Source of the DNA: Bacteroidales bacterium
Lineage (GTDB): Bacteria; Bacteroidota; Bacteroidia; Bacteroidales; Marinilabiliaceae
DNA length: 64,000 nucleotides
NCBI GenBank assembly: GCA_024401295.1
Contig: JAKSLG010000006.1
Location: 54,768-118,767 of the forward strand
Direction: 5' to 3'
Position 1 is the stretch's first letter. Each line of letters opens with the position of its first letter. Shown here piece by piece: positions 1 to 9,621 of the stretch. The position numbers were made by a program, and so were the translations under genes. The notes beneath the pieces were generated by a model, which did no database searches, was not told where the DNA came from, and was given only the letters and a program-made list of their open reading frames with translations.

Positions 1-1351
1 TGCCTTCAGCGTTACGCATATATGGAGTCCATGTGCCCTTCATCTCTTCAGGAACGTATGGAGGATTGATTGCAGGATATTCTGCGAGGTTTGGCAACTT
101 GAATGCACCAGAACCGTTTGCGATGTATGCGTCTGTCAAGAGAACGACTGGAGTCATGTGCTCGAGAGCGATCTTGCAGGCATCATATGCTGCATCGAAA
201 CAGTCTGTTGGCGATGTTGCAGCCATGACTGGCATTGGGCTCTCACCGTTGCGTCCGAAGAGACACTGCAAGAGGTCTGTCTGCTCGCTCTTTGTTGGAA
301 GACCTGTTGCAGGACCACCACGCTGAACGTCGAGAACAACGAGAGGCAACTCCATGATGACTGCAAGGTTCATTGCCTCAGACTTGAGGCAGATACCAGG
401 ACCAGATGTCGAAGTAACGGCCAAAGCACCAGCAAACGATGCACCAACTGCAGAAGCACAGCCTGCGATTTCATCTTCACACTGAACTGTTGTAACGCCA
501 AGCGACTTATGCTTCGAAAGTTCATGAAGCACGTCTGTTGCCGGAGTGATAGGATATGATCCGAGGTAAAGCTTCAAGCCAGCCTTTTCAGCAGCTGCGA
601 TAAGACCATAGGCTGTAGCCTTGTTACCTGTGATGTCCATATAACGGCCTTTGACCTTAGTCTTTGACTCGATGCGATATACGTTTGCAACCGACGAGTG
701 TGTATTGTGACCATAGTCATAACCGGCCTGAATAACTTTGATGTTTGCTTCGGCAACACCAGCCTTCTTTGCAAACTTCTCTTTCAGATAGTTGAAAGCG
801 ATATTGAGGTCGCGATCGAAAAGCCAGCATACGAGACCGAGGGCGAACATATTGCGGCATTTCAATATGCTCTTCACATCCATGCCCGAATCAGCAAGGC
901 AATCCTTGACCATTGTCGAGATTGGACAAGCAATCACGCGATCTGGATCAATGCCCATCTCGCCGAGATAATCCTCTGTCTTGAAAGCAGCCTTCTCAAG
1001 ATCGCTCTTACCGAAGGAATCGGTGTCGATGATGATGGCAGCACCAGCCTTAGCATATTTATACTGTGTCTTAAGTGCAGCTGCATTCATTGCAACGAGG
1101 ACATCGCACTTATCACCAGGAGTAAATACCTGACCAGCGCCAATGTGAACCTGAAAACCCGAAACACCTGTGAGTGAGCCCTGTGGCGCACGAATATCGG
1201 CTGGATAGTCAGGGAAGGTACTGATACTATTTCCTACAGTTGCAGAAACCGTCGAGAAGATATTTCCCGCCAGCTGCATACCGTCGCCAGAGTCGCCCGA
1301 AAAACGCACTACAACGTCTTCGCGCTCTTTGATTTCTAATGTATCTGCCAT
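1..1351 (-). CDS. korA: 2-oxoacid:ferredoxin oxidoreductase alpha subunit (KorA-like), partial
   Basis: The minus strand is open from an ATG at 1351 to the left edge, giving about 450 residues of a family usually near 610. It begins MADTLEIKERE and soon shows the gamma-domain signature FSGDSGDGMQLAG. The central part has the alpha-domain signatures GSYPITPATD and TSTSGPG. These mark a fused gamma-alpha subunit of 2-oxoglutarate (or related 2-oxoacid) ferredoxin oxidoreductase, which makes an acyl-CoA from a 2-oxoacid, CoA and oxidised ferredoxin in the cytoplasm. The TPP-binding beta subunit is expected beyond the left edge. A TAnnTTTGC promoter lies 49 bases upstream. Substrate choice among 2-oxoacids cannot be read from the sequence. 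Confidence 0.9.
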   Translation of the reverse strand, partial: MADTLEIKEREDVVVRFSGDSGDGMQLAGNIFSTVSATVGNSISTFPDYPADIRAPQGSLTGVSGFQVHIGAGQVFTPGDKCDVLVAMNAAALKTQYKYAKAGAAIIIDTDSFGKSDLEKAAFKTEDYLGEMGIDPDRVIACPISTMVKDCLADSGMDVKSILKCRNMFALGLVCWLFDRDLNIAFNYLKEKFAKKAGVAEANIKVIQAGYDYGHNTHSSVANVYRIESKTKVKGRYMDITGNKATAYGLIAAAEKAGLKLYLGSYPITPATDVLHELSKHKSLGVTTVQCEDEIAGCASAVGASFAGALAVTSTSGPGICLKSEAMNLAVIMELPLVVLDVQRGGPATGLPTKSEQTDLLQCLFGRNGESPMPVMAATSPTDCFDAAYDACKIALEHMTPVVLLTDAYIANGSGAFKLPNLAEYPAINPPYVPEEMKGTWTPYMRNAEG

Positions 1352-1399
1352 ATCGTATATGATTAGGTTATTTGTTTCTTACCTTTTTTATGTTTTGTC

Positions 1400-1408
1400 G
1401 CAAAAGTA
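1400..1408 (-). promoter_or_regulatory. Promoter -7 element for korA
   Basis: Read on the minus strand this is TACTTTTGC, matching the Bacteroidetes -7 consensus TAnnTTTGC. A weak ATTG lies 20 bases upstream. The start codon of korA is 48 bases downstream. Confidence 0.55.
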
Positions 1409-1667
1409 CTAATTATAGTTTGAACAAGCAATATTATGCGACTTAATTAATGTAAAATTTTAACTTATTCGATAAAAATTTAACCGAATTAAAAATTGCA
1501 CCCCCGTCATAAAGGGGGTTATAAAGATCATTCCACTAAAGTTTGCGATTCGAGACCACTTAAATCATATACAACCAAAACCCGAAATGACGAGAAGACT
1601 GTTTTTTGTACTTAACAATATAAACAACGCGAATTTGAAATATTTTGAATATTTGCTGATGCGGGAC

Positions 1668-1699
1668 TTGATTTTTTGATTCTTCATGCATATCTTTGC
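1668..1699 (+). promoter_or_regulatory. Promoter for parE-parC
   Basis: TTG at 1668-1670 is followed after 20 bases by TATCTTTGC at 1691-1699, the Bacteroidetes primary-sigma arrangement. The parE ATG follows 30 bases later. Confidence 0.65.
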
Positions 1700-1729
1700 A
1701 TGCTATCATAAAAAATACTACGTCAATCT

Positions 1730-3640
1730 ATGGAAGAGGAACAGAGGAAAATCAGTCAGAACTCGGCGACTGACTACGACGAAAGCAATATCGTAACCCT
1801 CGAATGGTATGAACACATACGTCATCGTCCTGGAATGTACATCGGACGACTTGGCGATGGTACATACGATAACGATGGTATCTACGTGCTTCTCAAGGAG
1901 GTAATGGACAACTCAATCGACGAATTCATGATGGGATTCGGCAACAAGATTGAAGTGACCATAACGGATCATGCCCGTGTTTCTGTACGTGACTATGGTC
2001 GTGGAATACCATTGGGCAAGGTTGTCGATGTAGTCTCAAAGATGAATACAGGTGGCAAGTATGACAGTTCGGCCTTCAAGAAGTCAATAGGTCTTAACGG
2101 TGTGGGTATCAAGGCCGTAAACGCTCTTTCTACTTCATGCGTTGTCGAGGCAATCCGCGATGGACAGAAGAAAAGAGTGGAATTCTCAAAAGGTGTTGTT
2201 GTCAAAGAATATGACATCGAGCCAACCAAGGAGAAGAATGGAACGCGCGTATCATTTGACCCAGACGCTACCCTTTTCGAAAACTATCAGTACAACGATG
2301 ACTTCATCATCAAAATGATGAAGAACTACTCATACCTTAACCGTGGACTCTCGCTCGTCTTCAATGGTGAGACATACAAGAGTGACAATGGAGTTGTGGA
2401 CCTCCTTCAGCAGAACATGAGTGACGATGCGGTCTATCCAATCATTCACCTAGAATGTGACGACCTGGAACTAGCTATCACTCACGCCAACCATTATGGC
2501 GAGGAGTACTACTCATTCGCCAATAGCCAGAACACAACACAGGGTGGCACACACCTCATCGCATTCAAAGAAGCAATCGTCAAAACCGTCCGTGAGTTCT
2601 ATGGGAAGGACTTTGACGTCAACGACATACGTTCAGGCATCACAGCAGTTGTCTCTATAAAGGTACAGGAACCAATTTTCGAGAGCCAGACAAAAACAAA
2701 ACTCGGCTCGAAGGAGATGGCACCTTCAGATGCACAAGACAATCCACTTGCCGGTGTCACAATCCGTCAGTTCATGCTTGACTTTGTCACCGAGCAACTA
2801 GACAACTACCTGCATCGTAATCCGGAGACTGCCAGGGCTTTACAAGACAAGATAAAAGACTCGGAAAGCGAGCGCAAAGCCATCAGCGGCATTCAGAAGC
2901 AAGCTCGTGAGAAGGCCAAGAAGGCCAACCTCCACAACAAGAAGCTGCGTGACTGCACGCTACACTACACGTCGAACAGCGACCTTAAAGAAGACACATG
3001 CATCTTCATCACCGAGGGAGACTCTGCATCGGGTTCTATCACCAAGGCTCGCGATGCAAACACTCAGGCGGTATTTTCACTTCGTGGTAAACCGCTCAAT
3101 ACATTCGGACTCAAGCGAGACATCGTATACAAGAACGAGGAGTTCTACCTCTTGCAGGCAGCTCTGGACATTGAGGAAGGAATTGACAATCTACGTTATA
3201 ATAAGGTAATCGTAGCAACCGATGCCGATGTCGACGGAATGCACATCCGTCTGCTCGTCATCACATTCTTCCTACAGTTCTTCCCTGAAGTAATCCGCAA
3301 TGGCCACCTCTTCATTCTCGAAACGCCGCTTTTCCGCGTCCGCAACAAACAGAAGACAATCTATTGCTACTCAGAGGAGGAACGAGACAAGGCCATATCG
3401 AAACTTGGTGCGAAACCAGAGATCACACGATTCAAGGGTCTCGGTGAAATCAACTGGGAGGAGTTCCGTGAATTCATCAATGAAAACATGCGACTCAGTC
3501 CTGTCAACATGAAGAAGGACGATGCTGTCAAGGAACTTCTGGAATTCTACATGGGCAAGAATACATCCTCACGCCAGCATTTCATCATCGACAACCTCGT
3601 GGTCGAAGAAGACCTTGTCGAAGAAGAGCAATACGATTAA
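1730..3640 (+). CDS. parE: DNA topoisomerase IV subunit B (ParE)
   Basis: A 636-residue type II topoisomerase ATPase subunit. The GHKL ATPase motifs are visible in order: [10 protein letters not shown] (Mg/ATP Asn), DYGRGIP, and [13 protein letters not shown]. The TOPRIM domain has EGDSASGS and [12 protein letters not shown], followed by FKGLGEIN near the C terminus. The length and the lack of the long GyrB insertion, plus an immediate parC downstream, favour ParE over GyrB. It partners with ParC to decatenate chromosomes. The stop is 37 bases before parC, so the two are probably co-transcribed from the promoter at 1668-1699. Confidence 0.9.
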   Translation: MEEEQRKISQNSATDYDESNIVTLEWYEHIRHRPGMYIGRLGDGTYDNDGIYVLLKEVMDNSIDEFMMGFGNKIEVTITDHARVSVRDYGRGIPLGKVVDVVSKMNTGGKYDSSAFKKSIGLNGVGIKAVNALSTSCVVEAIRDGQKKRVEFSKGVVVKEYDIEPTKEKNGTRVSFDPDATLFENYQYNDDFIIKMMKNYSYLNRGLSLVFNGETYKSDNGVVDLLQQNMSDDAVYPIIHLECDDLELAITHANHYGEEYYSFANSQNTTQGGTHLIAFKEAIVKTVREFYGKDFDVNDIRSGITAVVSIKVQEPIFESQTKTKLGSKEMAPSDAQDNPLAGVTIRQFMLDFVTEQLDNYLHRNPETARALQDKIKDSESERKAISGIQKQAREKAKKANLHNKKLRDCTLHYTSNSDLKEDTCIFITEGDSASGSITKARDANTQAVFSLRGKPLNTFGLKRDIVYKNEEFYLLQAALDIEEGIDNLRYNKVIVATDADVDGMHIRLLVITFFLQFFPEVIRNGHLFILETPLFRVRNKQKTIYCYSEEERDKAISKLGAKPEITRFKGLGEINWEEFREFINENMRLSPVNMKKDDAVKELLEFYMGKNTSSRQHFIIDNLVVEEDLVEEEQYD

Positions 3641-3677
3641 TAAAATGATTTCCAACAACCGATAATAACCACTCACC

Positions 3678-6341
3678 ATGAGCGACGAGATAAATGACAG
3701 CCAGGACGAACTCGAAAACAGCGAAAGCCTTGACGAGAACACTCCACTTGACGACAATACTGATGACATTGTCGAAGATGACGGCCTTGCTCCATTGTGG
3801 AACGACGAGATAGTAAAGCACAGCCAGCTCCACGGTATGTTCAAATCGTGGTTTCTCGACTATGCCTCTTACGTTATTCTCGAACGTGCCGTACCACATC
3901 TCAACGATGGTCTGAAGCCAGTACAACGACGTGTGCTCCACTCGATGAACCGCATGGAGGACGGACGCTTCAACAAAGTAGCAAACATCGTGGGTCACAC
4001 CATGCAGTTTCACCCTCATGGTGATGCATCAATCAAAGAAGCTCTCGTCGGTCTTGGACAAAAGGAACTACTTGTCGACACTCAGGGTAACTGGGGTAAC
4101 ATACTCACAGGCGACGATGCTGCTGCTGGACGATATATAGAGGCGCGACTTACTAAGTTTGCTCTCGATGTTGTCTTTAACCCTAAGACTACCATCTGGA
4201 AACAGTCGTACGATGGACGAAACGAAGAGCCAGTCACTCTACCAGTTAAGTTTCCTCTGCTTCTTGCACAGGGCGTTGAAGGTATTGCCGTAGGTCTTGC
4301 TTCAAAGATTCTGCCTCACAACTTCAACGAGCTTATCGACGCATCTATCGCATATCTCAAGGGAGAGTCGTTCGAACTATATCCAGACTTCCCTACTGGT
4401 GGTTCTATCGATGTATCGCGCTACAACGACGGACTGCGTGGTGGTGTAGTACGTGTGCGTGCTAAGATCAACAAGATTGACGCCAAGACACTTGCAATAA
4501 CAGAGATACCATTCAGCAAGACAACAGAATCGCTCATCGACTCAATACTAAAAGTCAACGAGAAGAAAATCAAGATAAAGAAGATAGATGACAAGACCGC
4601 CGCAACGGCCAACATCGTCATAACACTTCCACCAGGTGCTTCGCCAGACAAGACAATCGATGCGCTCTATGCGTTCACCGACTGCGAGCTCAACATCTCG
4701 CCAAACGCCTGCGTCATCTATGAGAACAAACCTCACTTCATGGGTGTCAGCGAAATTCTCAAGCACAACGCAGACCAGACCGTAGATCTTCTCAAGCAGG
4801 AACTTGAAATAAAGCTCAACGAGCTGGAACACCAGTGGCACATGCTCTCGCTCGAAAAGATATTCATCGAAGAGCGTATATATAAGGACAAGAGATTCGA
4901 AGAGGCTCACAACAACGACGAAGCATGTGAGTATATCGACGAGCGACTGACACCATACTATCCTCAGTTTATCCGTGCAGTAACCAAGGAAGACATCTTA
5001 CATCTTCTCGACATCAAGATGGCCCGAATACTTCGATTCAACTCAGATGCTGCAGAGGAGAAACTCGTCGCACTTAAAGAGGAAATGGAACGTGTCAAAA
5101 ACGACATCGAGCATATCATCGATTTCTCTATCGACTATTTCAAGCGAATCAAGAAGCAGTATGGCAAAGACCACCCTCGCCTCACCGAGATCCGTTCTTT
5201 CGACAATATCGATTCAACAAAGGTTGCCGTCCGCAACGCCAAGCTCTATCTCGACCGCGAAGACGGCTTCATGGGCTACGGACTCAAGAAAGGCGATTTT
5301 ATCTGCGACTGCTCCGACATCGACGATGTCATCCTCTTCTACGAAGACGGACGATTCGTTGTCAAGAAGATTGACACCAAGCTCAACGTTGGAACAGGCG
5401 TAATCCACATCGCCATATTCAAGAAAAACGACAACCGAACTATATACCATGCCGCATACACCGACGGCGAGACCGGCACGGCATTCGTCAAACGATTTGC
5501 CGTTACAGGCATTACTCGTGACAAGGAATACTACTTCATCACAGAGCACAAAAAGAGCAAACTCCACTACTTCAGTGCCAATCCTAACGGCGAAGGCGAG
5601 CTCCTCAAAGTACTTCTCAAACCAAAACTCAAGATGAAGAACCTTGTCTTTGAGTATGATATGGCATCGTTGGCAGTCAAGGGTCGTAGTGCACGAGGCA
5701 ACATGCTCTCTAAGCACGAGATTCACAAAGTTGCCCTCAAGCAAAAAGGCGGCAGCACACTCGGCGGTCGCAAAGTATGGTTCGAGCCAGAGACACTGCG
5801 CCTCAACCCAGACGGACATGGAACCTTGCTTGGTGACTTCAACCCATCAGACATGATTCTCATCATCAACAGCAAGGGCGAAGCTATCACCACAGGATTC
5901 AACTTCGAACAACATTTTGACGACAACATCTTGCGAATCGAGAAATATGACGCGCGCAAGACTTGGACTGCCGTCTACTATGATGCCGAAGCAAAATCAT
6001 ACTATATCAAACGCTTCAAGATAGAGATAGACAAAAAGCCACAATCCATAATTGGTGAATCGCCAAAGTCAAAACTCGTGCTTTTCTCTGACGAAGATCA
6101 TGCACGCATAGAATTGACTTATGGCGGTGGCGACAAATGGCGCCAGAAAGAGGAAATCGACGCATTTGAGTTCATCGGCGAAAAGAGTATCAAGGCAAAA
6201 GGCAAGCGCGTAACACAATATGAAGTGGGTAAATTCACCGAACTTGAACCACTCATTCCGACCGTACGCGACGACGCATCTGAAATCGGAAACGACGATA
6301 ACGACAACACAGAACCGGAAGAAGAGGCGAAACTTTTCTGA
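3678..6341 (+). CDS. parC: DNA topoisomerase IV subunit A (ParC)
   Basis: An 887-residue DNA-cleaving subunit. An acidic N-terminal tail (about 45 residues rich in D/E) precedes the winged-helix breakage-reunion domain with LKPVQRRVLHSM. The catalytic tyrosine is Tyr153 in GRYIEARLT. A long coiled-coil arm region follows (about 380-480), then a C-terminal beta-propeller-like DNA-wrapping domain and a second acidic tail. GyrA in this phylum normally reads ARYTD or similar at the catalytic tyrosine, and pairing with parE supports ParC. It acts with ParE in chromosome segregation and is a fluoroquinolone target family. Confidence 0.9.
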   Translation: MSDEINDSQDELENSESLDENTPLDDNTDDIVEDDGLAPLWNDEIVKHSQLHGMFKSWFLDYASYVILERAVPHLNDGLKPVQRRVLHSMNRMEDGRFNKVANIVGHTMQFHPHGDASIKEALVGLGQKELLVDTQGNWGNILTGDDAAAGRYIEARLTKFALDVVFNPKTTIWKQSYDGRNEEPVTLPVKFPLLLAQGVEGIAVGLASKILPHNFNELIDASIAYLKGESFELYPDFPTGGSIDVSRYNDGLRGGVVRVRAKINKIDAKTLAITEIPFSKTTESLIDSILKVNEKKIKIKKIDDKTAATANIVITLPPGASPDKTIDALYAFTDCELNISPNACVIYENKPHFMGVSEILKHNADQTVDLLKQELEIKLNELEHQWHMLSLEKIFIEERIYKDKRFEEAHNNDEACEYIDERLTPYYPQFIRAVTKEDILHLLDIKMARILRFNSDAAEEKLVALKEEMERVKNDIEHIIDFSIDYFKRIKKQYGKDHPRLTEIRSFDNIDSTKVAVRNAKLYLDREDGFMGYGLKKGDFICDCSDIDDVILFYEDGRFVVKKIDTKLNVGTGVIHIAIFKKNDNRTIYHAAYTDGETGTAFVKRFAVTGITRDKEYYFITEHKKSKLHYFSANPNGEGELLKVLLKPKLKMKNLVFEYDMASLAVKGRSARGNMLSKHEIHKVALKQKGGSTLGGRKVWFEPETLRLNPDGHGTLLGDFNPSDMILIINSKGEAITTGFNFEQHFDDNILRIEKYDARKTWTAVYYDAEAKSYYIKRFKIEIDKKPQSIIGESPKSKLVLFSDEDHARIELTYGGGDKWRQKEEIDAFEFIGEKSIKAKGKRVTQYEVGKFTELEPLIPTVRDDASEIGNDDNDNTEPEEEAKLF

Positions 6342-6527
6342 TGGACAGGATGACAATACCATGCAAGAAACAGCATGTAAATTCGCGGAAAGGAGCTACA
6401 GAGACAAAGATTGGCAAGGCTGCAATAAAGCCTTAAAACGAAATCCTTTTGTTGAAAAAAACAGAACTTTTGAAGAAGAATTTACGCTATTTGCAGTATT
6501 CGTTAACGAAATCGGAAAATAATTGAT

Positions 6528-6536
6528 TACATTTGC
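6528..6536 (+). promoter_or_regulatory. Promoter -7 element for outer-membrane protein gene
   Basis: TACATTTGC matches TAnnTTTGC and lies 39 bases upstream of the ATG at 6576. No good -33 TTTG is found at the ideal distance. The 234-base gap from parC to this gene otherwise holds only short open frames without protein-like features. Confidence 0.55.
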
Positions 6537-6575
6537 ACGTTCAAAAAAATAAAACAAAGACACAATACAAGAGCA

Positions 6576-7331
6576 ATGAAGAAATTTTTGTTCTCAATAA
6601 TCGCCTTCACATTTGCATTCGGCGCTAAGGCACAATTAGCAGAGACTCCAAGCAGCATCACGCCACAGGAGCGCATTGTCGTGACAAAGCCTGTTGAATT
6701 TCATTATGGTTTCAAGGCCGGACTTAACTTGACAACGTACGACAGTGACTGTGACGACTTCCAGGCACGCTTTGGTCAGTTCGGTTTCCTCTGCCGTTGG
6801 CAATTCAAGAACTGGGCAATTCAGCCAGAACTTCATTACGCAACGATGGGTGTGCGTTCTGTTGAGCATATGATGAGAAAACGCGACAACGAAGCTGACA
6901 CTTGGGGCACAGACCGCAAGGATGCCATCGACTTCCGTCTCAAGATGAAAATGACTACAAAGAACATACAGATGCCTATCAACTTCAAGTGGTATCTGCC
7001 TATTCAGAGTCTTCATGGCATCAATATCCAGGCTGGTCCAACACTCAGCGTACAGTTCAACTACGACGTATCTATCAGCGGATCGCCAGCCGGTCTTCTT
7101 GCTGATCCAGCAATCGGTATCGCAAACGGCAACAAGCGTGAATTCGCACACGACATGAACCGATTCACAGTACTCGGTAATGTAGGTGCCGGCTACGATT
7201 CACCATCGGGCATCGGTGTTGACTTGCGTTGGTGCACAGGCTTGACACCTGTTTTCAAAGGCGAAAAGCAAAAGGCTTTCACAAACTGCCACGATCGTCT
7301 TTGGGTCATCGCCTTCACATATGTATTCTAA
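6576..7331 (+). CDS. Secreted outer-membrane beta-barrel protein (PorT-like family)
   Basis: A 251-residue protein with a clear signal peptide (MKKFLFSIIAFTFAFGAKAQ, cleavage after AKA). The mature part begins its barrel with FHYGFKAGLNLTTYDS, the G-x-K-x-G-x-N pattern of Bacteroidetes outer-membrane beta-barrel (PorT-like, OMP_b-brl) proteins. It ends in an aromatic strand WVIAFTYVF, typical of barrel insertion signals. It is monocistronic, with an upstream -7 element and a terminator at 7359-7398. The specific role is unknown; a small integral outer-membrane protein is the safe description. Confidence 0.75.
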   Translation: MKKFLFSIIAFTFAFGAKAQLAETPSSITPQERIVVTKPVEFHYGFKAGLNLTTYDSDCDDFQARFGQFGFLCRWQFKNWAIQPELHYATMGVRSVEHMMRKRDNEADTWGTDRKDAIDFRLKMKMTTKNIQMPINFKWYLPIQSLHGINIQAGPTLSVQFNYDVSISGSPAGLLADPAIGIANGNKREFAHDMNRFTVLGNVGAGYDSPSGIGVDLRWCTGLTPVFKGEKQKAFTNCHDRLWVIAFTYVF

Positions 7332-7358
7332 TCGAATCGTATAAACAAGATAATACAA

Positions 7359-7398
7359 AGCGAGTGGTCATATAAAACTGACCGCTCGTTGCTTTTTA
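7359..7398 (+). terminator. Rho-independent terminator after outer-membrane protein gene
   Basis: The hairpin pairs AGCGAGTGGTCA with TGACCGCTCGT around an eight-base loop and is followed by GCTTTTT. It ends the 6576-7331 unit before ychF. Confidence 0.75.
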
Positions 7399-7434
7399 GT
7401 TAACAACACACATTTTATAATAGCATAAAATCTC

Positions 7435-8535
7435 ATGGCACTTCAATGCGGCATCGTCGGATTGCCAAACGTGGGCAAATCTACACTTTTCAACTGTTTG
7501 TCAAACGCAAAGGCCCAGTCGGCCAATTTCCCATTCTGTACGATTGAACCAAACGTCGGTGTAATCACCGTACCAGATAAACGCCTTGAGGTTCTCGACT
7601 CTATGGTACACCCAGCCCGAGTCGTTCCAACAAACGTTGAAATCGTTGATATTGCAGGTCTTGTCAAAGGCGCGAGCCGTGGCGAAGGTCTTGGCAATAA
7701 ATTCCTTGCCAACATAAGAGAGACAGATGCCATTATTCATGTTCTCCGTTGTTTCGACGATGACAACATCACACACGTCGACGGCTCTGTTGATCCGGTT
7801 CGCGACAAGGAAGTCATCGACCTCGAATTACAACTCAAAGACCTCGAAACTGTTGAACAGCGCATTGCAAAATGCGAAAAACAGGCAATCAGCGGCAAAG
7901 ATGCCGACGCCAAGAAGCAGCTCGACATCCTTCTGCGTTTCAAAGAGGCTCTCGAAGCAGGAAAGAGCGCACGTTCGGTCGAACTTTCTGAACCAGAAGA
8001 AAAACTTGCAAAAGGCTTTTTCCTTCTCACATCGAAGCCTGTAATGTATGTCTGCAACGTCGATGAATTGTCGGTTGTCAACGGCAACAAGTACGTAGAA
8101 GCAGTTCGCGAAGCCGTCAAGGACGAAAATGCAGAAATCATCATTCTTGCAGCTCAGACAGAGTCTGAAATTGCAGAACTTGAGACATACGAAGAGCGAC
8201 AGATGTTCCTTGAAGATCTTGGATTGAAAGAGTCTGGCGTTGTAAAACTCATCCGCTCGGCATACAGCCTCCTCAACTTGAAGACATACTTCACGGTTGG
8301 TCCGGACGAAGTACGAGCATGGACATTCCACAATGGCTATACAGCACCACAGGCAGCGGGTGTTATCCACACAGACTTTGAAAAAGGCTTTATCCGCGCA
8401 GAAGTGATTAAATATGACGACTTTGTGAAACTCGGATCCGAATCGGCATGCCGCGATGCAGGAAAACTCGGCATTGAAGGAAAGGATTATCTCGTTCAGG
8501 ACGGAGATATCATGCATTTCCGCTTCAATGTATAG
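7435..8535 (+). CDS. ychF: Redox-regulated P-loop ATPase YchF
   Basis: A 366-residue Obg-family protein of the usual YchF length. The Walker A motif is GLPNVGKSTLFN. It is followed by the hallmark NFPFCTIEPNVG, switch-II DIAGLVKGAS, and in place of the G4 NKxD motif NVDE, the family's reason for preferring ATP over GTP. A C-terminal TGS-like domain ends in GDIMHFRFNV. YchF binds the ribosome and modulates translation and oxidative-stress responses. It stands alone between a terminator and the tRNA-Cys unit. No consensus promoter is evident in the 36 bases after the upstream terminator. Confidence 0.95.
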   Translation: MALQCGIVGLPNVGKSTLFNCLSNAKAQSANFPFCTIEPNVGVITVPDKRLEVLDSMVHPARVVPTNVEIVDIAGLVKGASRGEGLGNKFLANIRETDAIIHVLRCFDDDNITHVDGSVDPVRDKEVIDLELQLKDLETVEQRIAKCEKQAISGKDADAKKQLDILLRFKEALEAGKSARSVELSEPEEKLAKGFFLLTSKPVMYVCNVDELSVVNGNKYVEAVREAVKDENAEIIILAAQTESEIAELETYEERQMFLEDLGLKESGVVKLIRSAYSLLNLKTYFTVGPDEVRAWTFHNGYTAPQAAGVIHTDFEKGFIRAEVIKYDDFVKLGSESACRDAGKLGIEGKDYLVQDGDIMHFRFNV

Positions 8536-8575
8536 TGCTTTTTTTGATTATTCGTCATAAAAAATAACGAGAGGT

Positions 8576-8607
8576 TTTGCATTTCGGAAAAAAAAATCTA
8601 ATTTTGC
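8576..8607 (+). promoter_or_regulatory. Promoter for tRNA-Cys
   Basis: TTTG at 8576-8579, a 19-base spacer, and TAATTTTGC at 8599-8607 form a near-consensus Bacteroidetes promoter. The tRNA starts 22 bases after it. Confidence 0.8.
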
Positions 8608-8628
8608 ACTCGGAAATCAAAACCAGAT

Positions 8629-8700
8629 GGTCGGTTGGATGAGTGGCTTAGTCACCGGTCTGCAAAACCGTCTACAGCGGTTCGAATCCGCTACCGACCT
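8629..8700 (+). tRNA. tRNA-Cys (GCA)
   Basis: A 72-base cloverleaf. The acceptor GGTCGGT pairs with ACCGACC, the D arm is short, the anticodon loop is CTGCAAA giving GCA, and the T arm is AGCGG/CCGCT with loop TTCGAAT. CCA is not encoded. The outermost anticodon-stem pair is mismatched, the other four pair. Confidence 0.95.
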
Positions 8701-8702
8701 CA

Positions 8703-8731
8703 AAAGGTTGCCTAAACGGCAACCTTTTTTT
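8703..8731 (+). terminator. Terminator after tRNA-Cys
   Basis: A perfect ten-base stem AAAGGTTGCC/GGCAACCTTT with a five-base loop TAAAC, continuing into a run of T. It starts three bases after the tRNA. Confidence 0.9.
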
Positions 8732-8806
8732 CTTTATATACGAATAAAGCCTACGGCCTGAAGAATAAAAGCCCGACACATAATGGAAAATGGCAAAAAT
8801 TGCATT

Positions 8807-8815
8807 ACCTTTGCA
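8807..8815 (+). promoter_or_regulatory. Probable promoter -7 element for tRNA-Arg
   Basis: TACCTTTGC matches the consensus but sits 82 bases upstream of the tRNA, implying a leader of about 75 bases if used. There is no convincing -33 element at 19-20 bases. Confidence 0.45.
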
Positions 8816-8897
8816 TTGTCATTTACTCATCATCTTTACTCCATCAACGACCTCGCATGGCGTAAATATCGAGCAAGTGTCTGATTGACAACAAAAT

Positions 8898-8969
8898 GGT
8901 CTCATAGTTCAAGGGATAGAACGAAAGTTTCCTAAACTTTAGATTCGAGTTCGAGTCTCGGTGGGACCA
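8898..8969 (+). tRNA. tRNA-Arg (CCT)
   Basis: A 72-base cloverleaf. The acceptor GGTCTCA pairs with TGGGACC with one G-U. The D stem is GTTC/GAAC, the anticodon stem AAAGT/ACTTT, and the loop TTCCTAA gives CCT. The T loop is TTCGAGT. CCA is not encoded. It reads AGG codons. Confidence 0.95.
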
Positions 8970-8972
8970 CGC

Positions 8973-9003
8973 AAAAAAGAGAGGCCATGCCTCTCTTTTT
9001 TTT
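8973..9003 (+). terminator. Terminator after tRNA-Arg
   Basis: The stem AAGAGAGGC/GCCTCTCTT with a three-base loop CAT runs into eight or more T residues, immediately after the tRNA and before the cvpA-like gene. Confidence 0.9.
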
Positions 9004-9023
9004 ACATTATAACATTATAAAAA

Positions 9024-9530
9024 ATGAGCACATTTGACACAATAATCCTCATTCTTGCCGTTGCGTCGTTTCTGATAGGCATGCGCAAGGGACTAATCAG
9101 AGAGCTATCAGGATTGCTATGCTTCGCCGTCGGCGTATATGGCGCCGTTCATTTCAGCGGATACACCGAACAATTTATCCTTGAACGATTCGACATTAGC
9201 GGTGCCGGAATCATCAGTTTCTGCCTGACTCTTGCAATCATAATCGTTGCTGTCCATTTCATTGCATCTGTCATTGACAAGGCTATCGGCATGACAATAC
9301 TAAGCGTCCCAAATCGACTCGCCGGCGGAATATTCTGTGTAATAAAGAACTTATTCATAGCAAGTTGTATAATATGCGCCATCAACTACATCATCGGAGA
9401 TGTAATTGATTTTTTGGGCGAGGATGAACACGAAAAAAGCGTAACGTACGACTATTTGAAAATGCTGGCTAAATACATCTATCCATACCTCAACATGGGT
9501 GTGGAGCACGTAAAAAATGTCATTTCGTAA
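9024..9530 (+). CDS. CvpA family inner-membrane protein
   Basis: A 168-residue protein with four hydrophobic segments (about 4-22, 28-45, 65-90, 100-125). The N-terminal pattern FDTIILILAVASFLIGMRKG, with the small-residue G-x-x-x-G around MRKGLIREL, is characteristic of the CvpA/colicin V production family. Members sit in the inner membrane and support envelope function, but their biochemical activity is not settled. The start follows the tRNA-Arg terminator closely and no clear promoter is visible, so transcription may come from readthrough. The next gene has its own promoter. Confidence 0.8.
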   Translation: MSTFDTIILILAVASFLIGMRKGLIRELSGLLCFAVGVYGAVHFSGYTEQFILERFDISGAGIISFCLTLAIIIVAVHFIASVIDKAIGMTILSVPNRLAGGIFCVIKNLFIASCIICAINYIIGDVIDFLGEDEHEKSVTYDYLKMLAKYIYPYLNMGVEHVKNVIS

Positions 9531-9547
9531 AAAACGCCATAAATTAG

Positions 9548-9578
9548 TTTGAGTTAAGACATAAAAAAACTAACTTTA
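9548..9578 (+). promoter_or_regulatory. Promoter for sialate O-acetylesterase-like gene
   Basis: TTTG at 9548-9551, a 19-base spacer and TAACTTTA at 9571-9578. The last base of the -7 core deviates from TTTG. The ATG is 43 bases further on. Confidence 0.6.
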
Positions 9579-9621
9579 ACGCTCAGTACTTACCATAATC
9601 GGAAACAGGATATTATTCAGA

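Larger units (their letters stand above)
1352..1729. other. Divergent intergenic region between korA and parE
   Basis: This 378-base AT-rich stretch separates two divergent genes. It holds a promoter-like element for each. Around 1500-1519 there is a small inverted repeat (five C, eight-base loop, five G) without a following T-run. I see no open frame with protein-like composition and no RNA gene. Confidence 0.6.

Noticed and set aside
158-1177. Plus-strand open frames of 133 and 159 codons at 158-559 and 698-1177
   Set aside because: They overlap the clear minus-strand KorA reading frame, which carries family motifs across the whole region.
1500-1519. Inverted repeat ACCCCC/GGGGGT as a terminator
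   Set aside because: It lies between divergent promoters and has no T-run in either direction; only five to six pairs with an eight-base loop.
5214-5819. A 201-codon open frame antisense to parC
   Set aside because: It lies wholly within conserved topoisomerase sequence, and its composition (Cys/Val-rich) is that of an antisense shadow.
6361-6522. A 53-residue open frame between parC and the outer-membrane protein gene
   Set aside because: No promoter, no strand-specific terminator and no protein-like pattern. Its high Lys/Glu/Phe content suggests chance.
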